From NCBI GenBank assembly GCA_963575745.1, contig CAUYUJ010020526.1:49177-113176 (forward strand): a stretch of 64,000 nt of DNA. Reading direction: 5' to 3'. The first letter of the stretch is position 1; each line of letters starts with the position of its first letter. Made by a program: the position numbers and the translations under genes. The notes under the pieces are model-generated. The model worked only from the letters and a program-made list of their open reading frames with translations. It was not told the DNA's origin and did no database searches. Of the stretch, positions 10,641-21,070 are shown piece by piece. Source of the stretch: Prorocentrum cordatum (lineage: Eukaryota > Sar > Dinophyceae > Prorocentrales > Prorocentraceae).

Positions 10641-11045
10641 CGGCCGTGAGCCCAACTCCATGTGTTTTACATGGGTTCCGTTCGCCTGTGAGCTCAAGTT
10701 TTTGAATGGGCCCCTTTCGCCCGTGGGCGCAAACCATGTGTTTTTACATGGGTCCTTTTTGCCCGTGAGTCCAAGTCCTGTGTTTTTGCGTGGCCCCTGC
10801 CCGTTCCGTGGTGCGGTCCCAGGAGGCCCCAGGAGGCCCTGGGAGCGCCCAGAAGGTCGCAGGAGGTCCAAGGAGGCCCCAAGAGCCCAAACGGTATGCA
10901 TTTATATTGTTTTCGTTGCCCTTGAACCCAAATCGTGTGTTTTTGCATGAGTTCCTTTCGCCCGTGAGCCCAAACCATGTGTTCTTACATGGATTCCACT
11001 CGCCCGTGAGCTCAAACCATGTGTTTTTGTTACATGGTTCTGTGA
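10630..11045. repeat. Tandem units of about 45-60 bp (GCCCGTGAGCCCAAACCATGTG)n
   Basis: About seven degenerate copies of CGCCCGTGAGCYCAA, CCATGTGTTTTTACATGG at about 10640-10800 and 10915-11040. A further copy (CCGAAGCCATGTGTAATTTC, CGCCCGCGG) lies at about 18045-18090, just past the 3' end of the retrotransposon, so the repeat borders both sides of that element. Confidence 0.7.
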
Positions 11046-11367
11046 ACCTTGTCCTCCCTGGAGCCTCCCCCTCGGAGAGGCCCGCCAAGGGCCCCGATGC
11101 CCCGGCCGCCTCTGTCTCGTCCTCCTCGTTGCACCCGGGCCAAGTAGCAACGCCGTCTCCCAGCTTGCCGAGCGCGCGTGCGAACTGTTTCTGCCGCGCT
11201 GCGACGTACAAGTGTGTGTGTGGCCCTCTAGTCCACCACCCATCGCTTGTATCCCAGTGTTCGACGTCTCGTTCACTGTGCTCTCGATTGCGCTCGATCG
11301 CAAATCGCACTTCCATCTGCTGCTCGCGCTTGAGGACCCCCTGCGCCGCCGGCTGACAAATGTGTGC

Positions 11368-11400
<33 letters not shown>

Positions 11401-11404
<4 letters not shown>

Positions 11405-11530
11405 TGAAGCTGCATCCCGCAGCCACCGTTTGGCTTTGACAGGCCGCGCGCGGGGAGCGTGGGCTCATCTAGCCCTCGGCGAGGCAGGGAAAGCAGAGCC
11501 GTGCTCGACTCCTCTGGTGATGGGATTCTC
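11401..11530 (+). repeat. 5' terminal repeat (LTR-like) of the copia element
   Basis: Shares GAAGCTGCATCCCGCAGCCA, CCGTTTGGCTTTGACAGGCC and TAGCCCTCGGCG with 17917-18048, at roughly three quarters identity by eye. It follows a (GT)n run at 11369-11403. Confidence 0.65.
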
Positions 11531-11598
11531 AAGGTGGTTCGAGCCAGTGCAGCGAGCGGAGGAGCAGCGGCAGAGCACGAGCTTGTTGGAGACCACCA

Positions 11599-12700
11599 GT
11601 GCCAGCTTTCGGCCGTGCAGCCATGGCAAACGGGACCAGCGTTGGCAGTTCAAGCCAGAAGCGTTTTTCAGGGAATGGCAGCGACGGAACTGGTGCGTAC
11701 AAGATCTGGAAGAGGTGGTCCAAGGCGGTTGTCGTGATCCAGAGGGCGAAGGGCACCCCAGCAGAAGCCTTCGGCCCGTGGCTGTACACTCTGCTTGACG
11801 GTGTGGCGGCGTTGGCAGTGGAGAATTTGGACATCGTTGATATCAATGTTGAGTTCGGTGAGGACGTGGTGTTCGAGACGTTCAAGGGACGCTTCCTGGA
11901 TAAAGCTGCAGCATGCCGACTTGGAGAAACGATGGAACAGGCGTTCAGTTTCAAGATCCACAAGCATAAGACCACGGTGGCTTTCACAGGTCGAGCGAGG
12001 CTGGTGCACGCGAAGCTGATCAAAGAAGGCGTCGAACTGCCGCCAGTTGCGCACGGTTGCCTCTGATTGTGCGAGGAGCGCTTTAGGGCAATTTCGGCAG
12101 GGCTATCATCATGTCAGCTGCGCACAGTGGTCGGCATGTGGACGAGGTGTGCGTTGCGATGCAGACGGCCTTCCCCGGAGTACCTCCAGAGCGCTTGACC
12201 CAGTCGGCGTTCGAAGAGCAGGGAGACGACAGTGAGGACGAGTACGACACATACGTGGAGATAAACGGACAGGATGAAGTCACCCAGGACATCGATGCGT
12301 TCGTGCAGGCAGCGGGGCCCATTGACGAGGCGGACGCTGCGGAGATCCTGGCGACGTGAAGGCAGGCCAGGATGGTAACGACCAAGGGAAAGCTAGATAG
12401 GTCTACGACTGGGATGGAAACCAAGGCTTGGTGACAACAGGCAGGGCGGTCCCCGCAAGCAGGATCTCGACCGCGCGGGGCATCGGGTCAAGTGCTTCAA
12501 GTGCCACGAGGCTGGGAATTTCAGCAGGCAGTGCCAGGGCAACAAGGCGCCCCCCCCAGGTGCCCAGAACGTTTCGGTCTTCGAGGAGTCCGATGACGTG
12601 ATGGACTTGCATGCCGTCAGCAAGTGCGACGTCGACGACGAGGGAGACCAGGTCGACGTTGAGATTGTGGCCGTCCTGAAGGTCCTTGAGGACGGCGTGC
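11599..12700 (+). pseudogene. Retrotransposon gag region with degenerate CCHC zinc knuckle
   Basis: The first frame (to the stop at 12066) reads KIWKRWSKAVVVIQRAKGTP, later LPPVAHG, a capsid-like segment known from dinoflagellate copia gag. After an indel, a second frame (12111-12359) reads GVPPERLTQSAFEEQGDDSE, then DEYDTYVEINGQDEVTQDID, ending at a TGA where Trp is expected. A third stretch at about 12485-12530 reads CFKCHEAGNFSRQC, a C-x2-C-x4-H-x4-C knuckle in which the metal-binding His is Asn (AAT). At least one frameshift and several stops break the gene. Confidence 0.75.
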
Positions 12701-13189
12701 TGTCGCAGCTCATTCAGCAGGCGCGCTGGATGGAATGGGCTGGCGCGCGAGGTGTGCTATGCCCCGCCCGAGGACGAAAAGGGGCTTTTCTCGTGGCCCA
12801 CGCTGAGGGGCGCGCGGCGCCAGGCACGGGATGTTCGAAGCCCCTTCGTAGGGCACTGTGACTTTGACTCGTCGCGTGGCGGCGTCAGGCCGGAATGTCA
12901 GAAGGGCGAAGTGTGTGAAGCCGATGTGGTTCCGCGGGTTCGATGGCTGCGTGCAGCAGTCGGGGGCGCTGGGGGGCGTGATCAACCTCGACGCGGACGC
13001 GCTGCGCCTGGAGGAGTTGGACGTGGCGATCCCCCCTGATTGAGAGGGTGGCTCGGCGTTGCGAGAACCTGAGCGATGCAGTCGGGCGGCAGGTCGAGAT
13101 GCCATCGGAGCGGGTGGCGGGCCTCGTCGACGGGCGCGAGCGGCCGGCCCCAACTCTCCTCAAGGCCGGGGCGTAGCCCGCAGGCTAGG

Positions 13190-15040
13190 ATGCTGATTGC
13201 GGAGCTGCCCCCCCCGCCGCGCGTGGTGCCAGAGGTGGCGAAGAGGGGCTTCAAGGAAGGCGTAGGTCTGGACAGAGTGACGGGCTGGGATGTGGGCAGG
13301 CCAGCGGACCACGCGGAGATGTGCAGGCATATCGTCGAGGACCAGCCGTGCTGTGTGATCGTGGGCCCCCCCCTGAGCAGGAAGTTGCCCGCCGCGCAGC
13401 AGTGTTGCCCGCTGGGGGGGGGGGGGGGGGGGGGGGGCGGGTGGGCATCGAGTGACGCCGTGGTGATGTACGGAGGGCTGTTGGATTGGTTCGCATTGTC
13501 ATGGGGGCGGTGCCGGATCAGTTGGGGCGCGGCTGACGTGTCGCGTGCGAGGCGCCCTCGAGAATCCAGGGCCACAAAGTTCAAGTGATGGTGGCGCTGC
13601 GGAACCTGTGAGGCGTGTTTTCACGCTGTGCCGGCGGATGCGAAGTCGGATTGCGGCGCCCGGACGCCTTCGAACTGACGCCCGAGTGCTGTGGCTCTGC
13701 GGCGTCGGCCCCAGAGGCGCTCGCGAACGTCGGCGTGCTCGAGGCTTACAATGGCCCAGCGTCGAGAGGGCGGTGTGCAGTCAGCTGTGCCCCCCGAGGA
13801 TGATGCGAGAAATCGGGGCAGGATTGACCGGCCAGCGGCGCGCAGGTAGGATCGGAGGGGGTCGGCGCAATGTGCAGTGCAGGAGCAGATATAGGATTTT
13901 GAGGATATAGCAGGTGCGGGGCGGGATGTCTCGCGCTGGCCTCGCAGTTCAATTTGGGATAGTCTACGGAGGCTGCGCGTGCAGCTCGGCCTCTGCGTGA
14001 ACCGCGCGCCGCCAGGGGATCCTCATCTGGCGCGCGCCGCGGTCCAAGCGATCAGGTGGGCCTGCGAGTTTTGCGGTCCAGAGTGCGGGGGCGTGCTTTT
14101 CCCGAGAGCTGTTCGCCGCGACGCCCCCGCAGATGCCCGTCTACCCCCGAGATGCGTGATCGTGGGCTGCGGAGACATGCCCAGCTGGATCTCAAGGGAA
14201 AGGGTAACAGTCCGGGGATAATTGGCGAGACGAGCTCGCCGCGTCAGGTGGATCAGCATGTCGACGCGGCAGCGACCTAGACCAACCCTGCGGACAAGTT
14301 TACGCAGGCGTGGGCGCGCCCGTGCGTGCGCCTCGATGGCGGAGGGCGAATCCGCGTCGCGCTCAAGCGAGCGGTGAGTTCTTGCACTGGTGCTTGCGTC
14401 GGATCGAGGCGGTGGGCGCCGCAGCTAGGGCCAAGGGGCAGAACGGAGAAATCGAATGCCGCAGCCAGATCTTCGAGAAGATGCTCGAGGGGGGCGCCGC
14501 GGAGGCACGGCCGCAGACGGAGGCGGGGTGGCGCGAGTGCGTGGCAGAGCTGGTCTTCGCCATGATTGGCATGCTCTTGGCGACGGGCGCATTTCCGATG
14601 CAGCTGTCGTTCGGGCGCGACCCAGAGATCCCAGGTGACCCCGCGCAGGACAATCCAGGCGTCATCTTGAAAGGCGCGGTGGTAAATTCCCTGTGGATGC
14701 ACGTCAGAGTCGCATTCGAACCGTCGCCCGGATGAAGGTGCTCACGCAGCAGGATAAGCCCGCTACTACAGGGTCATTCGACGCGAGGCCCAGGGTTGCG
14801 GTCAAGTGCCTGCGAGGAGAGGATGTTGAAGGACAAGGGTATCCCTGGCCGACGAGCTCATCGCAAGTGGATCCCAGGCATCTGCGTGGGCGAGGTTTGC
14901 GGCGACTGCTGGATCGCGCCATCGGGGTCGGTGACCAAGGTGTCGCCAGGGCAAATGAGGCCAGCTGCGCGCGAGGAATGGCGCGCGCGGGAATGGCGGA
15001 GGCCAGGCCGCGCGCCGAGCTCGTCGGCCCAGGGCATTTC
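13190..15040 (+). pseudogene. Retrotransposon integrase region, fragmented
   Basis: Around 13200-13370 the sequence reads PPPPRVVPEVAKRGFKEGVG, then LDRVTGWDVGRPADHAEMCR and HIVEDQPCCVIVGPPLS, the pre-integrase segment typical of dinoflagellate copia elements. Around 14430-14660 it reads GQNGEIECRSQIFEKMLEGG, later ECVAELVFAMIGM and FGRDPEIPG, which fits the C-terminal part of the integrase core. Around 14820-15030 it reads RRAHRKWIPGICVGEVCGDC, then WIAPSGSVTKVSPGQMRPAA, the integrase C-terminal chromatin-binding-like segment. The pieces are in different frames; a run of about 20 G at 13417-13437 lies between them. Confidence 0.65.
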
Positions 15041-15829
15041 AGCGGGCTGCGTTTCGAGGGCATCGCGGGCGGCGAGAGACCCCCAAGGGTGGGGGGGGGG
15101 TGCCGCTGCGCCGCTCGATCCCAAATCCGCTGAACCTCGAGCGGAGGACGGGGCCAGCTAACGAGAAGTAGGGGGGCGTGGCGATGAGGGGGCGCAGCGC
15201 CCCACAGGTGGCAGACGCGTCGCGGGCGGGGCGGCCCTCTTGGGCGGCGAGCGCGCCGCGGGAGTCCCGTGCCCCGGCCAGAGGGTCATCGCGGGGGACA
15301 TCGAGGATGACGAGGGCGCGAGGAGGTCCAGGGCGAAGAACAGAGCGCAGCCGCGACAGCAGGTCTACGGCGTCATGTGATCCCCGAGTATGCCGAGTGC
15401 CCCTCCGGCCGACTCAGCGGAGGAGCGTCTGGCGGAGTGCGCGGGCGCGGATGTGATCGTTGGAGCGGCGGGCGTCTCGCTGGCCCAGCACAGCGAGAAG
15501 CTGAACTTGAATGGGGGGGGGGTGGAAGGCGATGCCGAGATCGAGCGCGCGCGCGAATGAGATGGCGAGTTCAGTGTGGGACATGAAGGCCAGGCAGCCA
15601 GTCGACTTGGAGAAGTCCAGGCTCCTGCGGGCCCATGTGCCCGAATGTGCGCTGCACCTCGGCTTGTGCTCGCGAGGAGCTGCAGTGCTGGTGCGCGCTG
15701 CAAGGCGCCGAGGACTTGGGCGTCCTCGATTGGGTGCGTGAGGGTCGGACCTCGCGCCCCGTCGCGGTCGTGGGCGGGCGAGCCGTGCTGTTGCCGATCG
15801 TCGCCTCGTGCGCATTCGGGATGGCGATC

Positions 15830-16215
15830 GGTGAAGTCGGCGTTTCTGGAGGCGGAGTTCGAGGCGCGACCGAACGGGCCGCTCTACGTGACGATGCTGG
15901 TGGGCGCGCGCTCAGCCCAGGTGTTCGAGGTGATGAACGGACGCGGCCGGGGGAGCCAGCCGCAGAGTCGGCGTGCAGTTTAGCGGATTATGTTGGAGGG
16001 GCTCAAGTTCGAGCAGCATCCGATGGGCTCGAGCGCGCGTCTTCTGCGTGTTTTGGTGACCGAGGGTGCCGAGCCCCAGGTCCGGCGTGAACGGATATCC
16101 GTGAACCCGTTCGCGGCGAGCCAGGCTCGCGATCATTTGCGAGGCGAGCCCTGGGCTCTGTGCTGTATCCTGGGCGTGCATGTCAACGGCCAGGCCGACG
16201 GTGGCCGTGGGCCAT
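15830..16215 (+). pseudogene. Retrotransposon reverse transcriptase fragment, catalytic Asp pair lost
   Basis: Around 15985-16215 the frame reads RIMLEGLKFEQHPMGSSARL and, further on, WALCCILGVHVNGQADGGRG. In copia RTs the second stretch is normally GVHVDD followed by a Gly-rich turn. Here the two catalytic Asp are Asn and Gly (AAC GGC at 16185-16190), which would abolish polymerase activity. Upstream, SAFLEAEFEARPNGPLYVTM is a weak match to the RT palm. Confidence 0.6.
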
Positions 16216-16499
16216 AGATAAGTCGCGAGTGGCGTTTCCCTATCGCATGTGAGGGCGGGCCCAGGAGAGTTAACGGGATCGGTGCCCACCCGCCGGTCAG
16301 ATTACTCCATGGTGCAGCCTCAGTCGGCACATGCCGATGGGAATCGCGCCACCGAAGACCCGTCGCGCCGCCGAGCCCGATGGCCTTGCGCAGCCGTTTA
16401 GATCCACAAGCGCGTCTCTACCGCGCAGCAAGGAAATTCGTTGGCAGGACAGACGAGACCCGACCTGAGTTTCCAGACATCGTTCGCTCGACAGATTAT

Positions 16500-17190
16500 G
16501 CCGAATCCGACGGTAGAACAGATTCGACATTCGAATTTTTTCGGCGACCGAACCAGCGCGGGAGATTTCAATCGCGTCTCTCTTTGCCCTTCCTGAAAAG
16601 CTTCGATTCGCGTGCCATTCGGACTATTCGCCGAAGGACTTGGACGGGGCTGGAAGGGTTCAGGGGGAGGCATGTCATCGGGCGACGAGTTCGACGATGG
16701 CGATTGGGTTGCTGGCTCTCTGGTTTGGATTCCCTGAAGATCAAACCGGGCTGCGCGTCTCGTCTACTCTGGCGGAGGAAGGTATTGGCGGCGTCTTGGG
16801 GCCGCCAGGAATGCCGCTTGTGCGTCTGCGGCTGCTTTGTATCCCATGTTCTGCTTGGAGACGCGATATAGGTATGTGCAGACGTGCTCGGTTGCGAGCG
16901 AGATCGACTGCGCGTCGGTGTTCGACCGCGCGACGAAACCAGGGCCCCCCGCGTGGCTCGATGACAACATGGATTCGGTAGATATTGCTTATGCAATGGG
17001 GGGTCTCTGGAGGATGGGGGCTACGTTGTGGTGGGTTACGTTGGAGCTCATGCTCGGTGACGCGTTGAGTATGGATCGAGCAGAGGCCGCCGATCCATTG
17101 CGAGCGTGCTTCAGTGCTTGCGCGTAATTATCAGCTCGCAGGCGAGTTCGCCGCGCCAGCCGGTCGGAGCCCTCCGCCGAACAGCCCCAG
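16500..17190 (+). pseudogene. Retrotransposon RNase H region
   Basis: The frame at 16837-17127 reads SEIDCASVFDRATKPGPPAW, then LDDNMDSVDIAYAMGGLWRM and GATLWWVTLELMLGDALSMD. This follows the order of the copia RNase H C-terminal half: a (T)DCKSLFD-like segment, the alternating IAxxxxxLWRMGAxLRWV segment, and an LGDGLTKD-like end. Key words are altered (DNMD for the usual DKR, DALS for DGLT). An upstream piece in another frame (PEDQTGLRVSSTLAEE) resembles the KLxRVxRSSLxAE motif. Multiple frameshifts. Confidence 0.65.
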
Positions 17191-17916
17191 AGCAGCCTCT
17201 CGGCCTCGCACATAGTGCAATTCGAGGTAGCGGGGTTGGGCGAGCGGGCGAGGGCGTTCATGCTTGACTCGGCGGGCGTTCTCCCAGGCAGTCGACTCGC
17301 GTAGAGGCGGTGGCTCGGGCCGAGATCGGGAGGCCAGTCAGATCGATCCCGCGTCTAGCCGCGGCGCGAGAGGACCGCGCGGCAGGGGCGCTGCAGTTCG
17401 TGAGCGACGCCAGGGGTGTCCAGGTGATGTCGACCGCGTCATTGGAGGACGGGGTGAAGGAGAAGCTGGTGCATCTGGAGAGGCTGTGCGCCGAGTGGCC
17501 AGGCTGCCCGGAGATCCGCAAACTGGGGCCCCCCTATCAAGTCGCCATCGACCAGCTCTTCCGCGGCATGGTCGAGAGGGCCAAGAAGCAGACGATGTCG
17601 GAAAACAGTTGCGGCGAACAGATTTTGCCAGGCGAAGACGCGCTCTGCGGCCCCATCCAGTCCGTCATGTCAAACGTGGATTTCGAGCTGCAGTGCTACC
17701 CCGGGCGGCCCGATCGACCAGGACTTCGTGCCCGAGATGCTAGCCCACGCCGGCCATGTGGGCGCGCTGTGGGGCGAGGGTCGTGCGCGGGCGATGGAGC
17801 GCTCATCGTGTGAAGAGCACGTGACACCAGTGCTTGAGACCAGTGCGAACGTGTTTCTCCCCGGAGTTCCCCCCCGTCAGGGCCCGCGAAGGCCATGGTG
17901 CCTAGGCGTTGCGTGG
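17191..17916 (+). other. Tail of the retroelement, no recognised domain
   Basis: A frame at 17310-17700 reads KEKLVHLERLCAEWPGCPEI and further FRGMVERAKKQTMSENSCGE. It looks like protein-coding sequence, but no family is recognised. It may be the end of the polyprotein or a captured sequence. Confidence 0.35.
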
Positions 17917-18050
17917 GTTTGAGGCTGCGTCCCGCAGCCACCTTTTGGCTTTGACGGGCCCCGGGCGGCGCGGGCCCCTCTGGCCCTCGGCGCGGAGGGC
18001 AAGTCGGAACCGTGTTTTCCTCTTGCGATCGGATTCGCAGGTTCATGTTG
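17917..18050 (+). repeat. 3' terminal repeat (LTR-like) of the copia element
   Basis: GAGGCTGCGTCCCGCAGCCA, CCTTTTGGCTTTGACGGGCC and GGCCCTCGGCGCGG align with the 5' copy at 11401-11530. Confidence 0.65.
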
Positions 18051-18089
18051 CCCGTGTGCCGAAGCCATGTGTAATTTCGCCCGCGGGCG

Positions 18090-18091
<2 letters not shown>

Positions 18092-18133
<42 letters not shown>
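18092..18133. repeat. Poly(T) tract of 42
   Basis: An uninterrupted run of about 42 T (poly(A) on the other strand) directly follows CGCCCGCGGGCGCA. Confidence 0.95.
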
Positions 18134-18134
18134 C

Positions 18135-18560
18135 CGGCGCGTTCCATGAAGCGTCACCTTGCGCGTTGGCGCGTCTCTTGGCGCGTCCCCTGCGACGACC
18201 CCTGGCGCGGCGCCCCCGGGCGCGCCCGCTGGCGCGCCTTTCGGCCTGTTCTGTGGCGCGTCCCCTGGCTCGTCCTCTCTCGCGTTCCCTGGCCTGTCCC
18301 CTGGCGCTCCCCCTGCCCGTTGCGTGGCGCGTCCTTTGCCGCGTCCTCTGGCTCGTCCGTTGCCGCGTCCCCTTGGGGCGTTCCTGGGGCGTTCCCTGTC
18401 ATGGCGTCCGCTGGTTCATCCCGTGGCAAGCACCTTCGCGCGCCCCGTGGCAGGCCCCTGGCACGTCCACGGCGCGTCCCCTGACGCGTCCCCTGACGCG
18501 TCGCCTGCCGTATTTCCTGGCGCGCCCTCGGTACATCCCGTGGCGCGTCCATGTGCCCTG
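18135..18560. repeat. (GGCGCGTCCCCT)n degenerate minisatellite
   Basis: Units of about 10-15 bp built on TGGCGCGTCCCCTGG recur throughout. All long frames here, on both strands, come from the repeat. Confidence 0.8.
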
Positions 18561-19235
18561 CGCCCCGCGTCGTCTCGTCCCGCCTCGGAGCTGAGGCGGA
18601 TCGTGAACTCGAGCTGATTGAGCGTCCCACGCGTTTCGACTGCAAGCTGCTATGGGTTAGCTGTGCGCTCATGCAGCTCGAGCTTAGGATCCATGTCAGT
18701 TCGGTTTGGATTCGGATACCAAGGAGCGACTAGGTCCACAACGATGTATAGAGCAAGAGCACAGCGCAAGTCATCGTGGCATGCCACATCTAATTCTAAC
18801 ACGGCGCAGCACAGCGCAACCCTTCGCACGGTACATCAGGATCGACCGCTTCAGCATTGCAGTCCTTCGTCGCCCAAACAGGTGTCTTGAAAACGGTGCC
18901 ATGCTTCGCATATCTACAATTTCTTTTCTGTTTCGTGGGTCGATGGTGTTTTTGTGGGGGTCGTCTTGGGCCATCTTACATGATGTGACCGCTCGCGGGG
19001 CGCCCCTGGGGAGGGGGTAGGGGGAAACCCCTCCCCGAAAGGGAAGAAAGGGGGTCGGAAAAAGGAGCTTCTCTAAACCACCTACGTCCAGAGGGCTGGT
19101 GGGATCTCTTGTTTTTGTGTTTGGTTAAACAAATGTATAAACACCGGAGGGGGTCCTGCGTGCTACCGGACGCGAGGGTGTCATGGCCCCAGGGCCGTTC
19201 GTGTGGCTGGCCGGCCGACCACGGCGCAAGAAGAG
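18561..19235. other. No gene seen; end of the inferred H2A intron
   Basis: Mixed sequence without recognisable coding or long repeats. The 3' end (CGGCGCAAGAAGAG) is taken as the acceptor side of the H2A intron. Confidence 0.45.
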
Positions 19236-19307
19236 CAACAAAAGGGGGCCAATCATCTTGCCGCGGCATATCCAGCTTGCGTTCCGCGACGACAAGGACC
19301 TGGGCAG
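19236..19307 (+). CDS. Histone H2A, exon with the PRHIQLA segment
   Basis: Joined to the exon ending at 8528, the frame reads GGAAAGKSNKRGPIILPRHI, then QLAFRDDKDLG. This is the H2A helix 2 end, loop 2 and start of the C-terminal helix (usual form [21 protein letters not shown]). Start 19236 follows AAGAAGAG; the same AAGAG lies at the end of the upstream exon. The donor is GCAG|GTACTA at 19307/19308. The following docking segment (GGVLPNI-like) is not securely found: GNGVIGSLSPAQ at about 19550-19590 is a weak candidate but follows an in-frame stop. Two residues longer than usual around GPIIL. It could be a pseudogene if the C-terminal exon is missing. Confidence 0.72.
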
Positions 19308-19329
19308 GTACTACAGGCAAGCCCCCCCT

Positions 19330-19505
19330 GCTCCTCCTCGTGTTCTCCCCGCCCCCTCCTCGCCCCCTCCTCGTTCCTTGTTCCTCGCCCTCCCTCGCCC
19401 TCTCATCGTTCCTCGTTCTTCCTTCCCCGTCTCACCATCTTCCCCCTCCTCGTCCCCTCCTCGTTCCTCGCTCCTCGCTCTTCCTCCTCCTCCTCCTCCT
19501 CCGCC
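19330..19505. repeat. CCT/CTC-rich pyrimidine tract
   Basis: Degenerate CTCCTCG, CCTCGCCCTC and (CCT)n sequence, probably in the intron after the H2A exon. Confidence 0.8.
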
Positions 19506-19639
19506 CTTTTTCCTTATCGTGGTCTTCCGCAGTTGTGAATCGGAGTGAACGGGCAACGGGGTCATTGGCAGCCTCAGCCCGGCGCAGGTGCCGATGTTCT
19601 AGGCCTTTCGTAGCGCAGGCGACGGATTTTCGTCAAAGC

Positions 19640-19885
19640 AGTGCGGGTGGGTCGTGGGTGGGTCGCGGTTGCGTCGCGGGTGGATCGCGGGTGGGTCGCG
19701 GGCGGTTCGCGGGCGCATCGCAGATGGGTGTTGGGCGGGTCGCGGGCGAAGGCGACGACAAAAACAAACAACAAACAAACAACAAGCAAACACAACACAC
19801 AACCACAGGAATCCTGACCGCGGAAGCTTACTTCAGGCACGCAGTCAGGAGAGGTGTTAGACCAGTCTGTCCTCTCGCTTTGATG
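19640..19885. repeat. Further copy of the right arm of the 8.9-10.6 kb palindrome
   Basis: GGGTGGGTCGCG units (19645-19750), then GCGACGACAAAAACAAAC and AACAAACAAAC, then AATCCTGACCGCGGAAGC, ACTTCAGGCACGCAGTCAGG. The last part matches 10436-10475 almost word for word. Confidence 0.8.
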
Positions 19886-19984
19886 GCTAACTCCTCCCTG
19901 TCGCATCGCCAGACGTGTCCCTTGACTGGGCTGGGCATTTCGCTTGCGACTTTTTTGCTTTGTGCTATCCCAGCGCTTAAAGAC

Positions 19985-20160
19985 TCCACTGGCACGGATA
20001 GAGGGCCAACCTTTTTCAAAATGTTGGTCTCGCTTGAGCGCCGCGTGAATTTGTTTTCAGCTTTTCGAGCACTCGCACGGATGGAGGCGGGCACGTTTTC
20101 GAGATGGCTTTCTCGCTTGAGACTTCTTTGGCAACGCCTCCGCAAGTTCAAACATGTGCA
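19985..20160. repeat. Dispersed repeat related to 32250-32650
   Basis: Two degenerate units of about 85 bp containing TTTTCAAAATGTTGGTCTCGC, TTGTTTTCAGC and GCACTCGCACGGATGGAG. Units with the same words occur at 32250-32650. Confidence 0.55.
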
Positions 20161-20179
20161 ACAGGTGCAGGCGGACCGA

Positions 20180-20440
20180 GGTGCAAGATCGAGGTCGGTT
20201 CGGGGAGGGTCCCCTAATGTTCTTCGTGTCTGTTGGATGTTCTTGTGTAATCTGGGGAGGGTGCCCTAGGATGTTCAGTGTGTTTTCTTATGCATCCTAG
20301 GTGAGGGGTACCTTCACATGATCTTAAGGTTTGGGGTGTTTTGGCCGGTGGCGGGTCTCATGTTCTTGAAGGACGGTCTTCTGTCCCCGGTCCGACTGTA
20401 CACGGCGATGGCAAGAGGGTGCAGCATGTGCAGCAGCCTA
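20180..20440. repeat. Dispersed repeat shared with 28690-29045
   Basis: GATCGAGGTCGGTTCG, GAATGTTCTTCA-like words, GGCGGGTCTCATGTTCTTGA and CCGGTCCGACTGTA occur in the same order in both places. Confidence 0.6.
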
Positions 20441-20625
20441 CGGATGTGGGGCTGTCGGCCAGGAACTTCTTTCGAATTCCTAAACCTCAAAATGTCGCAT
20501 CCCTTCTATTACCCTGCGCGTTCTATTAACCGCGCAGTTTCTGCTCGCAAGCGTCCGGAACAAAACACGTCTGCACCGACGCATTGGATCGTAAGTCCTC
20601 CGCAGCCGATCCAGGCCATTTGCGA

Positions 20626-20883
20626 GTAGTGACAGTGCGAGTCGTGGACCGCGCCTGTCTGGCATACAGTCGGGGCGCTGACTAAGGAACCCTTTTCGTT
20701 GGGGAGGGGCTCCGTGTTCCTTACGTGTTTCGCAGCTTGCCTCAGGTTTTCCTTAGGTTTTCGATATGGAATCGAAGGTTAACTTTTGGAAAACAGGGGC
20801 CTCGTTTCTTATTTTGGGTTCCTGAGGTCAAACGCCCCGACTGTAGTGACTTTGCGAGTCGTGGACCGCGCCTGTCTGGCATA
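20626..20883. mobile_element. MITE-like element with 28-bp TIRs, flanked by 41-bp direct repeats
   Basis: Element 20666-20844 starts ACAGTCGGGGCGCTGACTAA and ends with its near reverse complement GGTCAAACGCCCCGACTGT. Immediately outside, 20626-20666 and 20843-20883 are direct repeats differing at two positions, both containing GTCGTGGACCGCGCCTGTCT. No coding capacity. Confidence 0.8.
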
Positions 20884-20989
20884 GCTCGAATGGATGGGCG
20901 GCGGTTCCCTCCAAGTGCGGAGTCCCCCGCCTGCACTGCGGGCTCACGGAGCGCTCCTCCTTCAAGGGAGAGGCGCTCGCGCAGTGGCG

Positions 20990-21070
20990 GAGGAAGAGGA
21001 GGAGGAGGAGGAGGAGGAGGAGGAGGAGGAGGAGGAGGAGAAGGAGGAGGAGGAGGAGGAGGAGGAGAGA
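20990..21070. repeat. (GGA)n microsatellite
   Basis: About 27 GGA units with one AAG interruption. Confidence 0.95.

Larger units (their letters stand above)
11401..18050 (+). mobile_element. Decayed Ty1/copia-type LTR retrotransposon
   Basis: Order of recognisable parts on the + strand: terminal repeat, gag with a broken zinc knuckle, integrase, reverse transcriptase, RNase H, terminal repeat. Integrase before RT is the copia arrangement. Every domain is split by frameshifts and stops, so the element is dead in its own proteins. It lies inside the inferred 10.7-kb H2A intron in the same orientation. The boundaries are approximate: similarity between the two ends may extend outward (11040-11100 resembles 17840-17890), with part of the 3' repeat lost. 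Confidence 0.78.

Noticed and set aside
19109-20269. 386-codon frame over the H2A exon region
   Set aside because: It is in a different frame from PRHIQLA and runs through a CCT array and GGGTGGGTCGCG repeats.
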